From Chitinophagia bacterium (GTDB taxonomy: Bacteria; Bacteroidota; Bacteroidia; Chitinophagales; Chitinophagaceae), in assembly GCA_010027295.1 (NCBI GenBank), contig RGVM01000097.1, positions 1 through 8,131 on the forward strand: a stretch of 8,131 nucleotides of DNA, given 5' to 3'. The first letter of the stretch is position 1; each line of letters opens with the position of its first letter. Of the stretch, positions 1 through 6,688 are shown in pieces. Below the pieces are notes generated by a model that worked only from the letters and a program-made list of their open reading frames with translations, had not been told where the DNA came from and searched no databases. The position numbers and the translations under genes were made by a program.

Positions 1-1
1 G

Positions 2-1951
2 GACGAGAAGACGCACCTCAGGGTGACCGGCATCACGACCTACGGCTCCGTGGCCGAAGCCGACGGGCATGGGGAGCCCGAGGCCTCGTATTCGATGGGC
101 CTGCCGGTACGCAGCCACCGCTCCGTGAACGCCTGCATGCTGCCCGAGTCGGCCGGGATGCGCGAGCCGCAGAACGCACCCTCGGCGGCCGAGACGATCC
201 TGATGGCGCCGGTGGGCGACAAGGCCATCGCACAGGTCAACAACAACATCTATGTGGTCACCGTGCCGCAAGCCGGCAAGACGCCCTCCGTATCGGTGGC
301 GGACCCTTCCAGTGCGATTTTCCCCTCCCGGCAGCTCACCGTCATCGGAGGTGAGTTCCCCGCCTGGGAAGCTGACGGAAGCCGCGTGCACTGGTCGCTC
401 GGTAACGGACACTGGGTGTATGACGTGACCCGCGCAAAGGCCTTTGAAGACTCCGTGAAGGTCGCCCGCAAACTGGAGGACCGCCGGAAGGCCGACTCGC
501 TGGCAAGCCTGGCGAAGGCCGGACCGGAGGCGAAAAAGGTCGCCGACTCCCTCGCGAAGAAACGCAGCGACTCGCTCACGGCGCTGTACAAGGCCGACAC
601 GGCGCTCGCCCGCAGGGACAGTCTGGCGAAGGCCGCCGCCAAGGACCCGAAGTACGAACCCGCCGAGTACGCCGTGAACGTCACCTACCGCCGGGACATC
701 CCCAAGTCGGCGATTCTCCTCCGCGATGCCCGCATCGTGACGATGAATGGCTATGAAGTCATCGAGCATGGTGACATACTTGTCGTCGACAACCGCATCC
801 GTGCCGTGGGACCTTCGGGATCCCTCACCGTCCCGCCGGGCACGGTGACGGTCGACTGCAGCGGACGCACCGTGACGCCGGGCTTCGTGGACACGCACGC
901 GCACATGTGGCCCTTCTGGGGCCTCCACAAGAACCAGGTCTGGATCTACGCCGCCAACCTCGCCTACGGGGTCACCACCACGCGCGACCCGCAGACGGCC
1001 ACGACCGACGTGCTGACCTATGCCGACATGGTGGAGGCCGGCCGCATCGTCGGACCCCGCATCTACAGCACCGGCCCCGGCGTCGGCTACTGGTCGTACA
1101 ACCTGAAGGACCTCGAGCAGACCCGCAACGTGCTCAAGCAGTACAGCCGCTACTACCATACGAACTACATCAAGATGTACCTCGTGGGCAACCGACAGCA
1201 CCGGCAGTGGGTCATCATGGCGGCGAAGGAGCAGGGACTCATGCCCACGACGGAGGGCGGCCTCGACTTCAAGCTGAACATGACGCAGCTCTTCGACGGC
1301 TATCCCGGCCACGAGCACTCGATACCCATCCATCCACTTCAGCAGGACGTCATCCGCACCATCGCCGAGTCGAAGATGACGGTGACGCCCACCCTGTTGG
1401 TGGCCTATGGAGGGCCCTGGGCCGAGAACTACTGGTACACCGTGCACAGTCCGCTGAAAGACGAGAAACTGAAGCGTTTCACGCCCTACGAGGAGTTCTC
1501 CTCCAAGATCCGCCGTCGCGCCGGCGCACTGGGCGGCTGGTTCACGGAGGAAGACCATGTCTTCCCGAAACACGCGCAAGGTATCCGCTCCCTCGTGGAG
1601 GCGGGCGGCCTCTCGGGTGTTGGAAGCCATGGCCAGTTGCAGGGACTCGGCTACCATTGGGAACTCTGGAGCATGGCCAGCGGCGGGATGAAGAACCACG
1701 ATGCACTCAGGACGGCCACGATACTCGGCGCCACGGGCCTGGGACTCGACAGGGACCTCGGCTCCATCGAGCCGGGTAAACTCGCAGACCTGGTGATCAT
1801 GGACAAGAACCCGCTCGAGGAGATACGCAACACTAACACCATTCGACAAGTCATGAAGAATGGAAGGCTCTACGACGGAGCCACCCTCGACGAAGTGCTC
1901 CCGACGCCCCGGAAGCTGGAAATAAACTGGGTGCGGCCGAGACCGTACTGA
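2..1951 (+). CDS. Propeller-amidohydrolase fusion protein, 5'-truncated by window edge
   Basis: The frame is open from base 2, so the true start lies upstream; the GTG at 23 is only the first start-like codon and is not likely the real one. Residue numbers here count from that GTG. Residues 1-135 read like the last blades of a TolB-type beta-propeller, ending in GGEFPAWEADGSRVHW (109-124). Residues 140-215 are an Ala/Lys/Asp-rich, probably helical linker with recurring DSL triplets. From about 228 an amidohydrolase-superfamily domain begins, with the opening strand ILLRDARIVT, the metal motif FVDTHAH (288-294), later histidines in GHEH (429-432), and the C-terminal signature GSIEPGKLADLVIMDKNPLE (580-599). 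Family members are metal-dependent hydrolases, often of imidazolonepropionase or prolidase type and usually exported; the substrate here is unknown. The usual fourth ligand motif (GTD/GSD) reads VGSHGQ (533-538), which I recall as normal for this propeller-fused subgroup. The gene ends at a strong hairpin and converges on the M20 gene. Confidence 0.9.
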   Translation, partial: DEKTHLRVTGITTYGSVAEADGHGEPEASYSMGLPVRSHRSVNACMLPESAGMREPQNAPSAAETILMAPVGDKAIAQVNNNIYVVTVPQAGKTPSVSVADPSSAIFPSRQLTVIGGEFPAWEADGSRVHWSLGNGHWVYDVTRAKAFEDSVKVARKLEDRRKADSLASLAKAGPEAKKVADSLAKKRSDSLTALYKADTALARRDSLAKAAAKDPKYEPAEYAVNVTYRRDIPKSAILLRDARIVTMNGYEVIEHGDILVVDNRIRAVGPSGSLTVPPGTVTVDCSGRTVTPGFVDTHAHMWPFWGLHKNQVWIYAANLAYGVTTTRDPQTATTDVLTYADMVEAGRIVGPRIYSTGPGVGYWSYNLKDLEQTRNVLKQYSRYYHTNYIKMYLVGNRQHRQWVIMAAKEQGLMPTTEGGLDFKLNMTQLFDGYPGHEHSIPIHPLQQDVIRTIAESKMTVTPTLLVAYGGPWAENYWYTVHSPLKDEKLKRFTPYEEFSSKIRRRAGALGGWFTEEDHVFPKHAQGIRSLVEAGGLSGVGSHGQLQGLGYHWELWSMASGGMKNHDALRTATILGATGLGLDRDLGSIEPGKLADLVIMDKNPLEEIRNTNTIRQVMKNGRLYDGATLDEVLPTPRKLEINWVRPRPY

Positions 1952-1985
1952 AATCAGACCACCGGCTTTTCGAAGACTACAAACA

Positions 1986-2023
1986 AAAGGGAAGGGCCCG
2001 CCGTTCGGTGGGCCCTTCCCTTT
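1986..2023 (+). terminator. Strong hairpin terminator between convergent genes
   Basis: A 17-bp stem with a GTTC loop lies 34 bases after the amidohydrolase stop and 26 bases before the M20 stop. The left arm is 1986-2002, the loop 2003-2006 and the right arm 2007-2023. The arms begin with AAA and end in TTT, so either transcript would carry a short U stretch. In the + strand RNA every position pairs, with one G-U wobble (2000 with 2009). In the - strand RNA that position becomes a C/A mismatch, so the hairpin should be slightly stronger for the + strand gene. There is no long T-tract after it. It can plausibly serve both genes. Confidence 0.85.
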
Positions 2024-2049
2024 GTGACCAATCCAATATCAAGCGAGAC

Positions 2050-3351
2050 TCACTTCTTCATATCCATGTAGTCGACGACGAGGCTCGACAGGGCGACCAC
2101 ACCGAGGGGCAGTCCCGCCTCGTCGATGAAGAAGTCGGGCGTATGGTGCGAAGGCGTGGCCTTGGGGTCCCTTCCTTTGCTCATGCCGCCGAGGAAGATG
2201 AAAAGGCCGGGCACTTTCTTCTGGAAGAAGGAGAAGTCCTCGGCGCCCGTCTGCGCCGGCTTCAGCAGCACGTTCTCGCGGCCGGCGACACGCTGCAGAG
2301 TGGGCAGCATCATGTCGGTCAGGGCAGGGTCGTTGTATGTGACGGGGTAGTGCGACTCGTAGGGGATGTCGACGACGGCGGTGGCGCCGGCCGCTTCGGC
2401 CGTCTTGGTGGCGATCTGCCTCACCCTGTCGATCACCAGTTTCTCATCACTGTCGCTCAGCGTGCGGATGGTGCCGCGCATCTCCACTTCTTCGGGGATG
2501 ATGTTGGAGCGGACGCCTCCGTGGATGGATCCGACGGTCACCACGGCGGGGTTTTCTGTGACATCCACCGTCCGGCTGACGACCGTCTGCAGGTTGTTGA
2601 CGATCTGGGCTGCGATGACGATGGGGTCGATTGACGACCAGGGCGCGGCGCCGTGGGCCTGACGTCCCTTTACGAGGATGCGCATGTCGTTGACGGAGGC
2701 CATGGTGCCGCCGGGGCGGTAGGTGATCTGTCCGACCTCGGTCTGCGAGTTGATATGCAGTCCGAAGATGGCATCCACTTTGGGATTCTCCAGGGCGCCT
2801 TCCTTCACCATCATCTCGGCGCCTCCCTCCTCTCCCTTCGGCACGCCTTCCTCGGCCGGCTGGAAGATGAACTTGACACTTCCCTTCAGGTCCTTCTTTA
2901 TGGATGACAGCACTTCTGCCACGCCCATGAGGATAGCCACATGCGTGTCGTGGCCGCAGGCGTGCATGACGCCTACTTCGGCACCGTTGTACTGGGCACG
3001 CGCTTTGGAGGCGAAGGGCAGGGGCACGCGTTCGGTGACCGGGAGCCCGTCCATGTCGGCGCGCAGGGCAACGACAGGCCCGGGCTTGCCGCCACGCAGT
3101 AGTCCCACCACGCCGGTGTGGGCGACGCCGGTCTTTACTTCCATACCCAGGTCTCTGAGGTGTTTGGCCACGATGGAGGCGGTGCGCGTCTCGCGGTTGC
3201 CCAGTTCGGGGTGCTGGTGGAAGTCACGGCGCCAGGCCACCACGCGGGGCTCGGCCTTGGCGGCGGCATCGGAGATAGCCTTGCGCAGATCGGTCTGCGC
3301 CGGGGCGGTTGCCGACAGCAGCAATGCCGCGGCGGGAAGGAGCTTCCTCAT
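2050..3351 (-). CDS. Exported M20-family amidohydrolase / N-acyl-amino-acid hydrolase
   Basis: A 433-residue zinc or manganese amidohydrolase of the M20D (hippurate hydrolase/aminoacylase) type, which cleaves N-acyl amino acids or related amides. I chose the ATG at 3351-3349 because a clean signal peptide follows: MRKLL, a hydrophobic stretch, then APA (16-18) as a likely signal peptidase I site. Upstream in-frame codons read as charged sequence that would bury the signal. Family motifs appear in order: FHQHPELG (44-51), VVALRADMDGLPV (93-105), HACGHDTH (130-137), FQPAEEG (163-169), GLHI (197-200), GAEDFSFF (369-376) and HHTPDFF (402-408). The expected metal ligands C132, H134, E168, H199 and one of H402/H403 are all present. 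The lid domain is roughly 215-330. Length is normal for the family plus a leader, suggesting a periplasmic location. It is divergent from the fucose cluster and shows no obvious functional link to it. Confidence 0.93.
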   Translation of the reverse strand: MRKLLPAAALLLSATAPAQTDLRKAISDAAAKAEPRVVAWRRDFHQHPELGNRETRTASIVAKHLRDLGMEVKTGVAHTGVVGLLRGGKPGPVVALRADMDGLPVTERVPLPFASKARAQYNGAEVGVMHACGHDTHVAILMGVAEVLSSIKKDLKGSVKFIFQPAEEGVPKGEEGGAEMMVKEGALENPKVDAIFGLHINSQTEVGQITYRPGGTMASVNDMRILVKGRQAHGAAPWSSIDPIVIAAQIVNNLQTVVSRTVDVTENPAVVTVGSIHGGVRSNIIPEEVEMRGTIRTLSDSDEKLVIDRVRQIATKTAEAAGATAVVDIPYESHYPVTYNDPALTDMMLPTLQRVAGRENVLLKPAQTGAEDFSFFQKKVPGLFIFLGGMSKGRDPKATPSHHTPDFFIDEAGLPLGVVALSSLVVDYMDMKK

Positions 3352-3489
3352 AGACGGTTTACTTTCGGGAAATTTACGGCGGTGTGCCGAAACAAAGCCT
3401 TTTTTTATTTTCTTTAAGCATCGGGCGCCCTTCTTCCTGGAAGGAATGGCCCCCACAAGGATGTTTCCCACACATGTAAACCGATACGA
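3352..3489. promoter_or_regulatory. Divergent intergenic region with putative promoters
   Basis: These 138 bases separate the starts of the M20 gene (-) and the SDR gene (+), so promoters for both should lie here. On the - strand, TAAATTTC (3376-3369) is one base off the Bacteroidota -7 box TAnnTTTG, and a TTTG (3396-3393) lies upstream. The 16-base spacing is shorter than the usual 19-21, so this is only a weak candidate. A T-rich run on the + strand (3400-3415) would be an A-tract for the - strand promoter. An 11-base palindrome, CTTCCTGGAAG (3433-3443), sits about 46 bases before the SDR start and could be an operator. No Shine-Dalgarno sequence precedes either start, as is usual in this phylum. 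No convincing + strand promoter was found. Confidence 0.4.
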
Positions 3490-4260
3490 ATGGATCTGGG
3501 AATGAAGGACAGGGTGGTGGTCGTCACGGGAGGCGCCAAAGGCATCGGTGCCGGCATTGTGCGTTCACTGGCGGAAGAAGGAGCCATCCCCGTGATCGTC
3601 GGGCGGAACGAGGCCGACAACCGGGAGGCGCTGCACACGCTGGCGCCGGGCGGCAGCCAGGTCGTGGCGGAGCTCTCCGACCCGGAGGCATGCCGCCGTG
3701 CGGTGTCGGAGGTCCTGTCCCGGCACGGACGCATCGACGGGCTCGTGAACAATGCGGGCGTCAACGACGGCGTGGGGCTGGACGGAGGGTACGAACGCTT
3801 CATGGCCTCCCTGCACAGCAACCTCGTGCATTACTACCTCATGGCACACCACGCCCTGCCTGCTTTGAAGGAGAGCCGCGGCGCGATTGTCAACATCGGC
3901 TCCAAGGTGGCCGAGACCGGTCAGGGCGGCACATCGGCCTATGCGGCCGCCAACGGCGGGCGCAACGCCCTCACCCGCGAATGGGCGGTCGACCTGCTGA
4001 CATTCGGCATCCGGGTCAACGCGGTGATCGTCGCCGAATGCTACACACCGCTCTACGAGAAATGGGTGCGGACCCTGCCGGACCCCGAAGCCACCCTCCG
4101 CAAGATTACGGACAGGATCCCCCTGGGCAAGCGCATGACCACCGCCCAGGAGATCGCCGACATGGTCGTGTTCCTGCTGTCGGAACGGTCCTCGCACACT
4201 ACCGGACAGATTGTGCATGTCGACGGAGGCTACACGCACCTCGACAGGGCGCTGATCTGA
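3490..4260 (+). CDS. L-fucose dehydrogenase-like short-chain dehydrogenase (SDR)
   Basis: A 256-residue classical SDR. It likely oxidises L-fucose to L-fuconolactone with NAD(P)+, the first step of non-phosphorylating fucose breakdown in the cytoplasm. Visible motifs are the Rossmann loop TGGAKGIG (13-20), NNAG (87-90), N111 and catalytic-type S138 and Y151. The start MDLGMKDR, the segment [18 protein letters not shown] and the C-terminal [12 protein letters not shown] closely resemble, as I recall it, the L-fucose dehydrogenase of Burkholderia multivorans. That supports both the function and the ATG at 3490 rather than the in-frame ATG at 3502. The active-site motif is YAAAN: position 155, where SDRs normally have Lys, is Asn. 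K139, beside S138, is the nearest alternative lysine. The next gene is a fucose-type permease 80 bases downstream, which fits the assignment. It could instead act on a related sugar such as galactose or arabinose. Confidence 0.85.
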   Translation: MDLGMKDRVVVVTGGAKGIGAGIVRSLAEEGAIPVIVGRNEADNREALHTLAPGGSQVVAELSDPEACRRAVSEVLSRHGRIDGLVNNAGVNDGVGLDGGYERFMASLHSNLVHYYLMAHHALPALKESRGAIVNIGSKVAETGQGGTSAYAAANGGRNALTREWAVDLLTFGIRVNAVIVAECYTPLYEKWVRTLPDPEATLRKITDRIPLGKRMTTAQEIADMVVFLLSERSSHTTGQIVHVDGGYTHLDRALI

Positions 4261-4340
4261 ACCTCAAGCAATCGTTACGAAAGTATCCGTTCTCTATCGA
4301 TAGTAATCAGTCACAACCCTTATCCACAACAACCGACAGG

Positions 4341-4856
4341 ATGGACAACCAATCGCATGCAAAGCCGGCGAACGGCACAGGAAAAAGCTATCTGTTGCCC
4401 ATGGTGCTCGTCACGAGCCTATTCTTCCTCTGGGGGATCTCCAACAACCTCAACGGCATCCTGATCCCGCACCTGCGCAAGGCGCTACAGCTAACGAACC
4501 GGCAGTCAACCTTCGTGGACACCGCCGTGTACCTCGCCTATTTCCTCTCCGCCATCCCTGCAGGCATGCTGCTGAAGCGATACGGGTACCGCAAGGGAAT
4601 CATCGCGGGACTCCTGGTCTTCAGCCTGGGCGCCTTCCTCTTCGTGCCGGCGGCCGACATGCGCCGCTACGAGGTCTTCCTGCTCGGCCTCTTCATCATC
4701 GGCTGCGGCCTGACGATCCTCGAGACAGCCGCCAACCCCTATGCCACCAAACTAGGCGACCCCGCCAGAGCGACAGCCCGCCTGAATCTGGCACAGTCGT
4801 TCAACGGCCTTGCGGCCTTCCTCGCGCCTGTCATTGGCACAGTCTTCATCCCATGA
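4341..4856 (+). CDS. fucP: FucP-type L-fucose:H+ symporter, N-terminal half (interrupted)
   Basis: A 171-residue ORF matching the first five membrane helices of the FucP branch of the major facilitator superfamily, which imports L-fucose with a proton across the inner membrane. Recognisable segments are FFLWGISNNLNGILIP (28-43), YLAYFLSAIPAGMLLKR (64-80), LETAANP (127-133) and LNLAQSFNG (148-156). E128 aligns with E. coli Glu135, a substrate-site residue. G39 stands where E. coli has the proton-coupling Asp46. The frame ends at TGA 4854-4856 in the loop after helix 5, where the family continues without a break. The rest follows in another frame, starting at ATG 4853. The start at 4341 is the first ATG after the SDR stop, and a short polar tail precedes helix 1. 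Either this is a frameshift (natural or an assembly error) or two half-proteins are made. Confidence 0.85.
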   Translation: MDNQSHAKPANGTGKSYLLPMVLVTSLFFLWGISNNLNGILIPHLRKALQLTNRQSTFVDTAVYLAYFLSAIPAGMLLKRYGYRKGIIAGLLVFSLGAFLFVPAADMRRYEVFLLGLFIIGCGLTILETAANPYATKLGDPARATARLNLAQSFNGLAAFLAPVIGTVFIP

Positions 4857-5581
4857 CGGAGGCCGACAGGCTCGCATACCTCGCGGGTGAGGCGTCCTCC
4901 GTGAAGATGCCCTACATGCTGCTCGGAGGCTTCCTGCTGCTCATCGCCATCCTCTTCACCGTGAACCGACTGCCCGAGTTCAGCGAGGAGGAGGGAGAGG
5001 AGGGCGGCTCCATCCGCGGCGCACTGCGACATCCCCACCTCGTCTGGGCCGTAGTGGCGCAACTCTTCTATGTGGGCGCACAGGTCTGCGTCACTAGCTT
5101 CTTCGTTCGTGCCGCCATCGCCGGCGGGGGCGTCGACGAGAAGACGGCCGGCTACTACCTCGGCGTCTACGGCCTGCTGTTCATGGTGGGACGCTTCGCG
5201 GGTACCCTGCTGCTCAGCTTCGCACAACCGTCCCGCCTGCTCAGCCTATACGCGGCCGCCTGCATCTTACTCAGCCTGGTGGCAGTAAATGCCGACGGTC
5301 GTTTCGTCGTCCTGGCCCTCGGCGGGCTAGGCTTCTTCATGTCCATCATGTTCCCCACGATCTTCTCCCTCGGCATCGAGGGCCTCGGAGAGGATACCAA
5401 GCCGGCCTCCGCTCTCATCGTGATGTCCATCATCGGGGGTGCGCTATTCCCCGTCCTAATGGGAGACATCATCGACCGCAACGGCGACAACATCCAGTCC
5501 GGATACCTGGTTCCTCTGGGATGCTACCTCGTGGTGCTGATGTTCGGTCTCTACGGATACAAACAACGGAAAACGGCATGA
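4853..5581 (+). CDS. fucP: FucP-type L-fucose:H+ symporter, C-terminal half (interrupted)
   Basis: A 242-residue ORF holding the remaining seven helices of the same transporter, at roughly residues 21-39, 63-90, 101-122, 128-145, 150-175, 185-208 and 217-236. The acidic cytoplasmic loop EFSEEEGEEGG (42-52) lies between helices 6 and 7. FucP-branch signatures are FYVGAQ (72-77), MFPTIFSLGIEGLG (166-179) and ALIVMSIIGGALFPVLMG (187-204). Together the halves give 413 residues, close to a full FucP (438 in E. coli). The ATG at 4853 overlaps the upstream TGA as ATGA, an arrangement that would allow coupled translation. This ATG may simply be an internal Met of the intact protein. Compared with E. 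coli FucP the loop at the joint seems about 10 or more residues short, hinting at a small out-of-frame deletion. The stop overlaps the mutarotase start by ATGA. Confidence 0.85.
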   Translation: MTEADRLAYLAGEASSVKMPYMLLGGFLLLIAILFTVNRLPEFSEEEGEEGGSIRGALRHPHLVWAVVAQLFYVGAQVCVTSFFVRAAIAGGGVDEKTAGYYLGVYGLLFMVGRFAGTLLLSFAQPSRLLSLYAAACILLSLVAVNADGRFVVLALGGLGFFMSIMFPTIFSLGIEGLGEDTKPASALIVMSIIGGALFPVLMGDIIDRNGDNIQSGYLVPLGCYLVVLMFGLYGYKQRKTA

Positions 5582-5907
5582 AACGCTTTTGCCTAGCACT
5601 CGACCTAAAGGACGACCCTGCCTTGATAGAGGCCTACGAGGCGCACCACCGCGCCGTATGGTCCGAGATCCTCACATCTATCCGAGCCAGCGGCATAACC
5701 GACATGGAAATCTACCGTATCGGAAACCGGATGTTTATGATCATGGAGACGAAGGACGACTTCTCCTTCGATGCCAAGGCCACCACCGACGCGGCCGACC
5801 CGCGTGTGCAGGAGTGGGAGGAGCTGATGTGGACCTATCAGCAGGCGCTGCCCGGCTCCAAACCCGGTGAGAAGTGGATGTTGATGGAGAGAGTATTCAA
5901 GTTGTGA
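5578..5907 (+). CDS. L-fucose/L-rhamnose mutarotase, RhaM (DUF718) family
   Basis: A 109-residue protein of the RhaM family, dimeric ferredoxin-like enzymes that interconvert the alpha and beta anomers of 6-deoxy-L-sugars. E. coli RhaM has 104 residues. Alignable landmarks are Y20 and H24 in EAYEAHHRAVW (18-28; H24 matches catalytic His22), Y46 in MEIYRIGNRMFM (43-54), TTDAADPRVQEWEELM (69-84) and the C-terminal MERVFKL. E. coli has two tryptophans at WW; here only the first is kept (W80, then E81). The start ATG at 5578 overlaps the permease stop as ATGA, so it is translationally coupled to the transporter. Its neighbours argue for a fucose role rather than rhamnose: anomer exchange would supply the dehydrogenase with its preferred form. 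It is the last GC-rich gene before the composition change. Confidence 0.9.
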   Translation: MKRFCLALDLKDDPALIEAYEAHHRAVWSEILTSIRASGITDMEIYRIGNRMFMIMETKDDFSFDAKATTDAADPRVQEWEELMWTYQQALPGSKPGEKWMLMERVFKL

Positions 5908-6250
5908 GTACAAATGATGGATGATTGTATTTCAATGAAGAGCAAAACCATGTGTAATTCGAAGCCGTATACATAGTCACACCGCGTTAAACATTTGGAA
6001 GTCAGGCTTTTACTTCCATTCTGACCTTCTAGAAAACCCTTTAAATTTGCTATTCCTCTATTTTGTTGTCTTATTTGAGGGTATCAAATGCACAGATGTA
6101 TAGCTCGAACCCTAAAAATCATGCATCCAAGATACCCAACATGGGCTTCAGAAGCCTAAGATTTGATTGTTAATAGACACCCTTCTCCGAGCATCTCAAC
6201 CCGACATGCCTATGGATGTGTCTGTCCCATGACATACACTAGGAAAGATA
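5908..6250. other. Intergenic stretch after the fucose cluster, no gene seen
   Basis: No frame on either strand stays open long enough to call a gene. GC content falls sharply from the mutarotase gene. Two weak, mutually exclusive hairpins are possible. One pairs GGAAGT (5997-6002) with ACTTCC (6012-6017). The other pairs GAAGTCAG (5998-6005) with CTGACCTTC (6021-6029), with one bulged base. Neither is followed by a T-tract, so calling them a terminator for the fucose cluster would be speculative. I found no tRNA, promoter consensus or mobile-element end. Confidence 0.5.
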
Positions 6251-6688
6251 GTGAACGTGAACCTGTATCATCTGAACAACCACTCGATGGGAGCCTCTAA
6301 CAACAATCCTCGACTTGTGCGAGTTATCTTGGTGATAAAGCACATGATGAGAAAACTCATGGAGCAGATGATCCTAATGATTCAGCTAATCCCATATATC
6401 GATCATGTACCGGGATTCGAAAGTTTCACATCCAAGCGATCATCTATCCGTCGCCAACCGTTGGAATCCGGAAACATGTCTATGGACAAACTGAATAGAA
6501 TCAACAATGTCATCTATGGTGTGGCCAGCGGGAACGGGTATGTTTGGGTGGATAGTGCAAACAACGACTCAGATGAGGGTCGAAATGTAAAATCGAGGAC
6601 TAGGTTCGTGGATCAAATAAGAGTCCAAATCAAGGAGAGACAGAAGTCATGTAAAGCGATCATCCTTTTTCGTGATGAAACTGGATAG
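6251..6688 (+). CDS. Doubtful hypothetical ORF, 145 codons
   Basis: This is the only sizeable open frame in the 1-kb gap. It needs a GTG start at 6251 (the next ATG is 6287) and ends at TAG 6686-6688. I recognise no family. The product would have a Met/Ile-rich stretch (about residues 30-50), then a polar, basic C-terminal half containing YGVASGNGYVWVDSANN (89-105). GC content is about 43%, between the left genes and the glycosyltransferase. A second + strand frame two bases over is also open from about 6301 to 6490 with equally gene-like codons, so coding status and frame are both uncertain. It may be a decayed gene fragment, or not coding at all. Confidence 0.2.
   Translation: MNVNLYHLNNHSMGASNNNPRLVRVILVIKHMMRKLMEQMILMIQLIPYIDHVPGFESFTSKRSSIRRQPLESGNMSMDKLNRINNVIYGVASGNGYVWVDSANNDSDEGRNVKSRTRFVDQIRVQIKERQKSCKAIILFRDETG

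Noticed and set aside
907..1779. Long + strand open frame (290 codons) inside the amidohydrolase gene
   Set aside because: It is a GC-rich shadow: its translation is Arg/His/Pro/Gly-rich with no motifs, while the overlapping frame carries the clear amidohydrolase motifs.
3352..3471. A 40-residue N-terminal extension of the M20 protein from the ATG at 3471
   Set aside because: The extension would place a charged segment before an evident signal peptide starting at 3351, and it covers the intergenic region where promoters are expected.
2723..3505. Long + strand open frame (260 codons) antisense to the M20 gene
   Set aside because: The - strand frame carries every M20 motif and a signal peptide; the + strand product is low-complexity Ser/Arg/Pro-rich sequence.
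3565..4239. - strand open frame (224 codons) antisense to the SDR gene
   Set aside because: It matches no family and mirrors the GC-rich SDR gene, which has all expected Rossmann and active-site segments apart from the Lys.
6085..6115. GGGTTCGAGC on the - strand, resembling a tRNA T-arm
   Set aside because: The flanking bases do not form the T-stem and there is no D-arm, anticodon arm or acceptor stem around it.
6434..6664. Direct repeat AAGCGATCATC at 6434-6444 and 6654-6664
   Set aside because: Only 11 bases and two copies, in different frames, with no flanking structure; chance is sufficient.
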